DNA of 64,000 bases from Alphaproteobacteria bacterium (GTDB lineage Bacteria; Pseudomonadota; Alphaproteobacteria; Micropepsales; Micropepsaceae), in assembly GCA_017308475.1 (NCBI GenBank), contig JAFKEU010000004.1, forward strand, positions 1 through 64,000, read 5' to 3'. A model generated the notes under the pieces. The model did no database searches and was not told the DNA's origin. It was given only the letters and a program-made list of their open reading frames with translations. Position 1 is the first letter of the stretch. Each line of letters starts with the position of its first letter. The translations under genes and the position numbers were made by a program. Positions 53,911 through 60,293 of the stretch are shown here, piece after piece.

Positions 53911-54754
53911 CCATCAACCGGTCGATGGCGGGGTCCGCCAGGACCGAAAGGGCCGCCAGATTGAAAAGGCCATGCGATGCCAGGGCGGTCACATGGTGTG
54001 CCCCCGCCTTGCGCACCGCTTCAGCCGCGCGGACCATGGTGTGGCCCGTGCTGATCAGGTCATCGATGATGAGCGCGGTGGCACCCTTGGCGTCACCGGC
54101 GAACAGATCGCCGGTCAGAACACCGGCGCTACGGCGCTTGTCGACAAAACCCTTGGCGACGGGTTGGCCGCAAAGCGCTTCCAGCCTTTGGCGGAAAAGC
54201 TCGGCACGCTTTACGCCGCCGGGATCGGGCGATACGACGCACAGCGCCTGGCCTGCCACCGACCTTACCAGGGGCGCGAACAGACCTGCCGCGGTCAGCG
54301 GCACGGTCCTGCAGCGGAAGGCATTTTCGAACGCCGCGGGATTGTGCACATCCAGCACCATCATGACGTCGGTTCCCACCGCCTCGAACAGCGTCGCGAC
54401 ATAGCGCAGGGTGAGCGGGTCATGGAGCTTGGTGCGACGGTCCTTGCGCGCATAGCAAAGATATGGCGCGACGATAGTGATCCTTGCCGCGCCGCCGTCC
54501 CTTACCGCCCCGGCGAGGACCAGCAGGCGAAAAAGCCTGTCATGGACGCTTTCGCCACCGGTCCCGCGCAGGCTGTCGAGCAGGTAGACATCGCACCCAT
54601 CGACATGGTCCAGCGGACGAACCTTGTATTCCCCGTCCTCGAACAGGCGCATTTCATGTTCAGCCGGCGTTACGCCCAGCGATTCCGCGACCTTGCGGCC
54701 CAGGCCCGCCACGCCGTCCAGGGCAAACAATCGCAATGATCCTTCATGAGTCAT
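53771..54754 (-). CDS. prs: Divergent ribose-phosphate pyrophosphokinase
   Basis: Makes PRPP from ribose-5-phosphate and ATP. 327 residues. The flexible ATP loop reads PYLCYARKDRR (97-107; usual PYFGYARQDRK), the metal motif LDVHN (134-138; usual DLH) and the PRPP loop DDLISTGHT (231-239; usual DDIIDTGGT). These departures mark the branch of PRPP synthetases seen in stress or nucleotide-salvage clusters rather than the housekeeping enzyme. It starts inside the pncB remnant on the opposite strand. A near-palindromic FNR-like site lies 35 bases upstream. It overlaps the preceding kinase gene tail to tail by 140 bases. Confidence 0.85.
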   Translation of the reverse strand: MTHEGSLRLFALDGVAGLGRKVAESLGVTPAEHEMRLFEDGEYKVRPLDHVDGCDVYLLDSLRGTGGESVHDRLFRLLVLAGAVRDGGAARITIVAPYLCYARKDRRTKLHDPLTLRYVATLFEAVGTDVMMVLDVHNPAAFENAFRCRTVPLTAAGLFAPLVRSVAGQALCVVSPDPGGVKRAELFRQRLEALCGQPVAKGFVDKRRSAGVLTGDLFAGDAKGATALIIDDLISTGHTMVRAAEAVRKAGAHHVTALASHGLFNLAALSVLADPAIDRLMVTDSVLLPPLPDALRAKTEVVSCAGLIAEAIRRLDTRSCLQELLAL

Positions 54755-54978
54755 CTTCCCATAACAGCGCCGGACCCGGTACCGGCCCATGATCCGGATC
54801 AAATGGCCGGCAGCGCCGGGTTGCTGGATTTTCCCGTGGATATCCTGTCGTCGGGCCTGCTGACCGATCTCTATCAGTTGAACATGCTCGAGGCCTATCT
54901 GGAGCATGGCAAGACGGATGGTCTTTGAATTCTTTGTCCGCAAGCTGCCGGCGCGGCGGGGATTTCTCGTCGCGGCCA
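54746..54978 (+). pseudogene. pncB: Remnant of nicotinate phosphoribosyltransferase (pncB)
   Basis: The first frame reads to SSGLLTDLYQLNMLEAYLEH (about 35-54), the well-conserved start of NAPRT, then stops at 54928. The family sequence continues in another frame from about 54915: MVFEFFVRKLPARRGFLVAA. After RGFLVAA (about 54978) the similarity ends and the polX gene tail begins. So the gene has a small indel at about 54915 and has lost about 85% of its length. In related stress clusters a pncB-like gene sits beside prs, which supports this reading. Confidence 0.8.
54789..54802. promoter_or_regulatory. FNR-like site before prs
   Basis: On the plus strand ATGATCCGGATCAA; the core TGATCCGGATCA (54790-54801) is a perfect palindrome. 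One outer base departs from TTGA-N6-TCAA. It lies 35 bases upstream of the prs start (minus strand) and inside the pncB remnant. Confidence 0.45.
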
Positions 54979-54987
54979 GAACGAAGC

Positions 54988-56700
54988 TTATCGCTTGAGT
55001 TGGGCGAGCAGCGTGGCCAGGTTTCGCGTGTTGGCGATATTCGTCGCCTCCAGCCATCCGCGCCGGGCCTGATCCACCCCAAAGCGCATGTAGCCCAGCG
55101 TCTCGGCGGTGTGCGCGTCGGTGGAGATGACCAGCCGCACGCCAATCTGCTTTGCCAGGCGACAATGGGCGCCGTTCAGGTCCAGTCTGCTTGGTTGGGC
55201 GTTGATCTCAAGCAGGCAGTTGCGTTCGCGGGCACCCTCCATCAGGCGCTGCATGTCGAGCTCATAAGGCTCGCGCTCACCGAGCAACCGTCCCGTCGGG
55301 TGGGCGATTATGTTGACGCAAGGGTCGTCCATGGCACGCAGCAGCCTGTCGGTCTGGGTGCGGGCGTCATTTCCGAATTTTGTATGGATCGCGGCCACCA
55401 CAAGATCCAACTCCTTGGCGACGCCGGGATCGATGGCGAGTCTGCCGTCGGGCAGGATGTCCACCTCTGCGGACTTTAGAAGGCGGAAATCGCGGAATTT
55501 CGCGTTGAGCCGGTCAATAGCCGCCATCTGCTGGCGGAGCCGGCGCCTGTCCAGCCCATGCACGATCCCGACATGGGCGGTATGGTCGGTGATCGCCAAA
55601 TAGGAATAGCCCAGTTTCCGCGCCGCCTCGGCCATCTCCTTCAGCGAATCCTGGCCGTCGCTGGCGCGGGTATGGGCATGAAGATCGCCCTTTATGTCGG
55701 ATAGAGAGACAAGATCAGGAAGCCGTCCGTCCCGGGCCGCTTCCAGCTCACCGCTGTTTTCGCGCAGTTCTGGCTCGATATAGGCAAGGCCGGCCTTGGC
55801 ATAGACCTCGGCTTCGGTCCGTCCGGCAAGCCAACGCGCGCCTTTGAACACACCATATTCGTTGAACTTCAGCCCACGTTTCATAGCCATGGCGCGCAGT
55901 GCGATATTGTGGGCTTTCGAGCCTGTAAAGTAGACCAGCGCCGCGCCATAGCTGCGCGCGGGCACCACACGCAGGTCGACCTGGAGCCCCGATTTCAGGC
56001 GCACGGTCGCGCGCGTCGAGCCTTTGGCCAGAACATCAGCGACTTCCGGATAGAGCACGAAACGCTCGATCACACTCGATCCCTTCCGGCATGTGACCAG
56101 GACATCGATATCGCCCACCGTTTCGCGGCGGCGGCGGAAGCTGCCTGCGATCACCGCCTCTTCGACACCTTCCGTATCGCGCAGCCAGGCCAACAAGGGA
56201 CCGCCAATCTGCTCGGCCACCGACAGGCGAAGGCGGGTGGTGGTAGCCGCGCGCCGCTCGATCTCCTTGAGGATATTGGCCTCGATCTTCGGCCCGAACC
56301 CCTTCATCTTGCGCAGCCGCCCGGCGCGGGCCGCCGCGGCCAGATCCGCCATCGACCCCACCTTCAACCTGTGGAAAAGCAGCTTGATGCGCTTGGGGCC
56401 CAGCCCCGGCACTTCGGCCAGTTCAGCCAGATGACCCGGCAAGCGCCTGCTGATTTCCTCCAGCGGCGTGAAGCGGCCGGTAGTGACGATATCGGCGATT
56501 TTGTGCGCCAGGTCCTCGCCGATACCGGGCAGTTCGGTCAGGTCGGCGCCGCCGCCCAGCATCTCGTTGATGTCGCGCGGCAGGTTCTCGATGGTGCGGG
56601 CGGCATTACGATAGGCGCGAACCCGAAAGGGATTGGCGCCTTTCACCTCCAGCAGAACCGCATACCGGCTGAAGAGTTCCGCAATGTCAGGGTTGTGCAT
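54988..56700 (-). CDS. polX: PolX-type DNA polymerase/3'-5' exonuclease with PHP domain
   Basis: 570 residues. N-terminal helix-hairpin-helix 8-kDa domain and HhH repeats (LTELPGIGEDLAHKIADI, about 54-71; LAEVPGLGPKRIKLLF, about 94-109), then a polymerase beta-like nucleotidyltransferase domain with GSFRRRRETVGDIDVLV (186-202), catalytic Asp197/Asp199 and the third Asp in LQVDLRVV. The C-terminal PHP domain (about 335-565) begins IKGDLHAHTRASDG and includes AITDHTAHV and STDAHT metal ligands, giving nuclease activity. Role: base-excision or gap repair. The start at MHNPDIAEL fits the family. The open frame upstream is antisense to PEBP and CapA. Confidence 0.9.
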   Translation of the reverse strand: MHNPDIAELFSRYAVLLEVKGANPFRVRAYRNAARTIENLPRDINEMLGGGADLTELPGIGEDLAHKIADIVTTGRFTPLEEISRRLPGHLAELAEVPGLGPKRIKLLFHRLKVGSMADLAAAARAGRLRKMKGFGPKIEANILKEIERRAATTTRLRLSVAEQIGGPLLAWLRDTEGVEEAVIAGSFRRRRETVGDIDVLVTCRKGSSVIERFVLYPEVADVLAKGSTRATVRLKSGLQVDLRVVPARSYGAALVYFTGSKAHNIALRAMAMKRGLKFNEYGVFKGARWLAGRTEAEVYAKAGLAYIEPELRENSGELEAARDGRLPDLVSLSDIKGDLHAHTRASDGQDSLKEMAEAARKLGYSYLAITDHTAHVGIVHGLDRRRLRQQMAAIDRLNAKFRDFRLLKSAEVDILPDGRLAIDPGVAKELDLVVAAIHTKFGNDARTQTDRLLRAMDDPCVNIIAHPTGRLLGEREPYELDMQRLMEGARERNCLLEINAQPSRLDLNGAHCRLAKQIGVRLVISTDAHTAETLGYMRFGVDQARRGWLEATNIANTRNLATLLAQLKR

Positions 56701-56781
56701 AAGCCCGCGCGGGGCGGCACGCCTTGGAGAGGGCTTCGCCGGTAGCATCGCGAGATTATCGGAAGGGAAAACAAAGTCTCC

Positions 56782-56795
56782 TTGAGGGAGCGCAA
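56782..56795. promoter_or_regulatory. FNR/FixK-type site between polX and the PEBP gene
   Basis: TTGAGGGAGCGCAA fits TTG(A/C)-N6-(T/G)CAA. It lies 82 bases before polX (minus) and 35 bases before the PEBP gene (plus), so it could serve either. It differs at one base from the site before xfp at 38726. Confidence 0.45.
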
Positions 56796-56829
56796 TTTCA
56801 TGCCGCGATCCAGGCGCTAGTTTTTTTGC

Positions 56830-57306
56830 ATGCGGTTGACATCGCAGTTCCAGGACGGAGAGGTCATTCCCCGGCGCTGCACATGCGAGGGGCAGAACCA
56901 GTCGCCGCCCCTGACCTGGACGGACCCACCCCAGCAAGCCCAGAGCTTTGTCCTTCTGTGCGATGACCCGGACGCCCCCAGGGGAACTTGGCATCATTGG
57001 GCAGTCTATGACATTCCTGCGGACCAGCGGTCGCTGCCGGCACACCATCCGCGGCATGGCGAAGGCGTGCGCCAGGCTCTGAATGATTTCCACCAGCCCG
57101 GCTATGACGGGCCCTGCCCACCGCCGGGCGACAGGCCCCATCATTATCATTTCCGGCTTCTGGCCCTGGCGGTACCGCAGCTGCGGCTGCCGGAAACGGC
57201 GTCCTGCGCGGAGGTCGCCGTGGCGGCAAAGCCGCACGTTATCGCCGCTGCGCAACTGACGGGCACCTACCAACGCGGGCGGCCTGGGGCGGCGCGGTCC
57301 AGCTAG
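56830..57306 (+). CDS. YbhB/YbcL-type PEBP protein
   Basis: 158 residues, a single phosphatidylethanolamine-binding-protein domain. The ligand pocket motif DDPDAPRGTWHHWAVYDIP spans 45-63, and the second block is YDGPCPPPGDRPHHYHFRLLAL (about 92-113). No signal peptide, so cytoplasmic. Function in bacteria is unclear. The family is often found in anaerobic or stress gene clusters. It has an FNR-like site just upstream and is followed after 18 bases by the CapA gene. Confidence 0.85.
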   Translation: MRLTSQFQDGEVIPRRCTCEGQNQSPPLTWTDPPQQAQSFVLLCDDPDAPRGTWHHWAVYDIPADQRSLPAHHPRHGEGVRQALNDFHQPGYDGPCPPPGDRPHHYHFRLLALAVPQLRLPETASCAEVAVAAKPHVIAAAQLTGTYQRGRPGAARSS

Positions 57307-57324
57307 AACTCTTGCGAGGGTGCG

Positions 57325-58371
57325 ATGCAGCTGGCCTTTGTGGGTGATGTCATGCTCGGCCGGCTTGTTTCCGGCGAATTGCGCCGTCGCGAGCCCAGCA
57401 GCTTCTGGGGCGATGTCGGCCCCCTCCTGTGCTCCTGTGATGCCACGATCGCCAATCTGGAATGCGCCATCTCGGCCAGTCCGGAGCGCTGGATGCGAAC
57501 ACCGAAGACCTTCCGCTTTGTCGCGGACCCGCTTGCGGTCACCGTATTGAAGGCCGGCAATGTGCAGGCCGTGAGCCTTGCGAACAACCACATTCTCGAC
57601 GGCGAAGTGGCCGGGCTGCTCGAAACGCTTCGGCTTCTGGACAGCGCAGGCATTGCTCATGCCGGCGCGGGCGTCGATGCAGATGCCGCCCGGAGGCCAG
57701 CGATCTTTTCCGCAGGATCGCAAAAGATCGCACTTTTCGCCTGCGTCGACCATGAGGCGCCGTTTGCTGCCGGCGCCAACCGGCCTGGCACCGCCTATGT
57801 CGATATCTCGCCCGCCGGCGATGCCGGCTTTCCCAGCCGGCATGACATCGAAAAGACAAAGCAGCAGGGAGCAACACTCACCATTCTCTCAAGCCATCTG
57901 GGTCCCAACATGGTGCTGACCCCCTCGGCGGCGATCCGCGATTACCGGCGCGCAGCCGCCGCCCGGGGAATAGCTATCGTCCATGGTCATTCCGCGCATC
58001 TGTTTCAGGGCGTCGAGCAAACGGACCGGTCCCTGATCCTCCATGACACGGGTGATATCCTGGACGATTACGCCGTAGATCCCGATCTGCATAATGACTG
58101 GTCCTTTCTATTCATCGTTAGCATCGACAGAACGGGAAGGCCGAAAAAATTGACCCTTGTTCCGGTGATCCTGGAATTTGCGAGCGTACGGCTGGCGACC
58201 GCGCACGAATCCGAGCCGCTTTTCGCGCGCATGCATCGCCTCTCCGCTGCTTTGGAGACTCAATTGCGGCGCAGCGCAAACCAAACCGCACTTGAACTGG
58301 TTCTGACCGATGCGACCGCCTGGGAGAACCGGCGGAACATGAAAGAGGAAGGCGATCATGACAGAGCATGA
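57325..58371 (+). CDS. CapA-family (PGA_cap) calcineurin-like phosphoesterase
   Basis: 348 residues. FVGDVMLGRL (5-14) is the CapA start, with NLECAIS (about 51-57), LANNHILDG (about 89-97), HLGPNM (about 191-196) and VHGHSAHLFQG (about 222-232) as the metallophosphatase-like ligand blocks. No signal peptide or membrane anchor is visible, so unlike capsule CapA it appears cytoplasmic. Substrate unknown. Proteins of this type outside capsule loci are common in stress clusters. The end overlaps the next small gene by 14 bases. Confidence 0.83.
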   Translation: MQLAFVGDVMLGRLVSGELRRREPSSFWGDVGPLLCSCDATIANLECAISASPERWMRTPKTFRFVADPLAVTVLKAGNVQAVSLANNHILDGEVAGLLETLRLLDSAGIAHAGAGVDADAARRPAIFSAGSQKIALFACVDHEAPFAAGANRPGTAYVDISPAGDAGFPSRHDIEKTKQQGATLTILSSHLGPNMVLTPSAAIRDYRRAAAARGIAIVHGHSAHLFQGVEQTDRSLILHDTGDILDDYAVDPDLHNDWSFLFIVSIDRTGRPKKLTLVPVILEFASVRLATAHESEPLFARMHRLSAALETQLRRSANQTALELVLTDATAWENRRNMKEEGDHDRA

Positions 58372-58579
58372 CACAGTCACATTGGACAGACTTCGCCAGG
58401 TGGTGGGCGAAATCGACGAGGCAAAACTTGTCGCCATCCTGAGTCTTGATCCCAGCCTGGCGGAGGTCGAGGAGTCCGCCATGCGGGCGGACGGCAGCGC
58501 GGATCTGCAACGGGAGTGTGCGGGAAAGGTGGCCCAGATCGTCGATATCCTTACAGCCGATATCGAAGAAGAGCATTGA
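58358..58579 (+). CDS. Small helical protein, 73 residues, unknown
   Basis: MTEHDTVTLDRLRQVVGEID continues as an acidic, all-helical protein with a heptad-like pattern (KLVAILSLDPSLAEVEESAM, KVAQIVDILTADI). GAGGAAGGCGATC before the ATG is a good ribosome site. The AKLVAILSLDPSLAEVEEA pattern is seen in short proteins of denitrification and stress clusters in alphaproteobacteria, but I cannot name a family. Overlaps CapA by 14 bases, so it is co-transcribed. Confidence 0.65.
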   Translation: MTEHDTVTLDRLRQVVGEIDEAKLVAILSLDPSLAEVEESAMRADGSADLQRECAGKVAQIVDILTADIEEEH

Positions 58580-58582
58580 TAT

Positions 58583-58907
58583 TCAGCCTTTTATGCAGAT
58601 AACGGGGGCCAGCCTGGCCACCCTGCGGGCAAGTCCGGCATGTTCGGCGCTGGAGATCACCTGATCGACATCCTTGTAGGCGCCAGGCGCTTCCTCGACG
58701 ACGCGCGCTGAGCCACGCCACCAGAAGCAGATCGAGACCGGAAGACTGGCAGGAAATCGCGACAGGCTGAAGCGGTGCGACATTACTGGACGTAATCGCG
58801 GCCATCAGGCCCAGCGCGGCTTCCGCAAACGCTGCCTCAACGGTACCGCCCCATCCGCAGATGCCCAAGTCTGCGGTGTGGGAAAAATGGCGCCAGCCTT
58901 GGCTCAT
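58583..58907 (-). pseudogene. Archease start joined to the end of RtcB RNA ligase
   Basis: From the minus-strand ATG at 58907 the frame encodes an archease N-terminus: WRHFSHTADLGICGWGGTVE (5-24) and LLLVAWLSA (about 60-68). At about 58701-58711 the sequence switches to another frame and reads [20 protein letters not shown], then [16 protein letters not shown] and stop at 58583, the characteristic end of RtcB. Archease and RtcB are normally adjacent genes (RNA-repair ligase and its activator). Here roughly the second half of archease and over 90% of rtcB are gone. The fused frame from the archease start reads on to 58551 without restoring RtcB, so no functional protein is expected. Confidence 0.85.
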
Positions 58908-59010
58908 GAGTTATAACGGCATGCGCAGATACCCGGTCATCAAGCCAGGCCAAGATGCGCTCTAGTCCACCGGTCTTAGATAACAATTGTCTCAAAACGA
59001 TCGAGCGGCC

Positions 59011-59024
59011 TTGATTCCGGTCAA
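59011..59024. promoter_or_regulatory. FNR/FixK-type site before the MBL gene
   Basis: TTGATTCCGGTCAA, a full TTGA-N6-TCAA match, 87 bases before the MBL start. It lies in the 204-base gap after the archease remnant. Confidence 0.6.
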
Positions 59025-59111
59025 GGCCGGCCCCCGCCTGCCTCTCTACTTAACGCTCTACATCGTCGCCGGCCCGGGCAGGGTATCAAAGTGTCACGTG
59101 ACGGGAAAACT

Positions 59112-59915
59112 ATGGAACTCGTATTCCTCGGTACCCGTGGCGAAATTGGTGTCGCAACCCGCCGCCACCGCCGCCACAGCGCGCTTCTGGTCCTGCACGG
59201 ACGGAGCCGAATAATGATCGACTGCGGCGCCGATTGGCTGGGGAAATTCGAAGCACTGAATCCAACATCAATTTTCATCACCCACGCCCACCCAGATCAC
59301 GCATGGGGGCTGGTCAACGGGGCACCCTGCCCCGTCTACGCCACACGGCACACCTTTGCCGTCCTGGCGGGCAGCCTGATCGCCGATAAGCGGCAGCTAT
59401 CGATGCGCGAACCCGTTCGGATTGACGGTCTGAAGATTGAAGCCTTTGGCGTAATCCATTCCGTGCGCGCGCCCGCCGTGGGCTTTCGGATCACCGCCAG
59501 TGGAAACAGCTTTTTCTACGCCCCCGATCTCGTCGCCATCCGTGAGCGCGCACCGGCGCTGCGTGGGGTTCAGCTCTACATTGGGGACGGCGCGTCCATC
59601 ACCCGTCCCTTGGTCCGACGCTCCCAAGGCACACTTATCGGGCACGCGCCCATCCGCACCCAACTTGGCTGGTGCGAGAAGGAACGGGTGCCGCGGGCGA
59701 TATTTACACACTGCGGCACGGAGATCGTTGCCGGCGACGGCCGGCGTCTTTCTGCCCTAGTGCGGCGGCTGGGGCGGGAACATGGCGTCGATGCCGCCAT
59801 TGCCCATGACGGTTATCGGCTGTATCTGGCGCATCACGCGCCGCGAGGACAGGGTCCGCGGTATCGGCCCGGATCAAGGCGAGCCGCGCGCACCGGCGTG
59901 CAAGCTGGATTCTGA
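59112..59915 (+). CDS. Metallo-beta-lactamase-fold hydrolase
   Basis: 267 residues from MELVFLGTRGEIGVATRRHR. The metal motif THAHPDHAWGL has the HxHxDH ligands at 58-63, with further ligands likely in GVIHSVRAP, GDGASI and FTHCGTEIV. The start and layout resemble tRNase Z-like or cyclic-phosphodiesterase MBL proteins, but the exosite of RNase Z is not visible. Substrate unknown. The last about 25 residues (RGQGPRYRPGSRRAARTG) are basic and may lie outside the domain. MSRDGKTM seven codons upstream is an alternative start. Confidence 0.78.
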   Translation: MELVFLGTRGEIGVATRRHRRHSALLVLHGRSRIMIDCGADWLGKFEALNPTSIFITHAHPDHAWGLVNGAPCPVYATRHTFAVLAGSLIADKRQLSMREPVRIDGLKIEAFGVIHSVRAPAVGFRITASGNSFFYAPDLVAIRERAPALRGVQLYIGDGASITRPLVRRSQGTLIGHAPIRTQLGWCEKERVPRAIFTHCGTEIVAGDGRRLSALVRRLGREHGVDAAIAHDGYRLYLAHHAPRGQGPRYRPGSRRAARTGVQAGF

Positions 59916-60293
59916 ATCAACCTGGAAGGATTCCCCGCAGGGATTCGGCCGCGCCTGCGAGCCGTTGGCTACGCGCAGCTGAAAACCCGATGCGCGACAA
60001 AGAGCGCATCCCCGCTTGTCGAAGATGCACACCTCTCGTCGGCGGCACGGGCGCCGCCGAATGCCCCCCGCTTGAGAGCGGGTCGCCCGGGCCGCTCCCG
60101 CCCATTTGCGGTGATTGAGCAGGATCAACGCGGACGTTGAAGGCGTGGCCTAGAAATTACCGGCTTTATCGGCTCATGACGATCATCGGCCGGTCGCAAC
60201 CGCGATGGTGTGTTCTGAGGCGCCTTTCCAGCAAGGAAGTTACCGGGGAATACGCGAAAGCCGGAGCTGCCGACGGGTCGGGAAGGATGAACC
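59916..60293. other. Gap of 378 bases upstream of ppsA
   Basis: No gene found. It holds the FNR-like site at 60115-60128. The first 180 bases are GC-rich with short inverted words (GCGGGTCGCCCGGGCC) and may be a gene remnant that I cannot identify. The final 165 bases are the ppsA promoter and leader, ending with GGGAAGGATGAACC before the ATG. Confidence 0.4.
60115..60128. promoter_or_regulatory. FNR/FixK-type site before ppsA
   Basis: TTGAGCAGGATCAA, a full TTGA-N6-TCAA match, about 166 bases before the ppsA start. Shares the GCAGGATCAA part with the site at 63533. Confidence 0.6.

Noticed and set aside
56701..57843. Extension of polX upstream into a 951-residue protein
   Set aside because: The extension is antisense to the PEBP and CapA genes and has no domain. 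PolX normally starts at the helical domain.
57325..58371. CapA gene as part of a poly-gamma-glutamate capsule locus
   Set aside because: No capB or capC neighbours and no membrane anchor.
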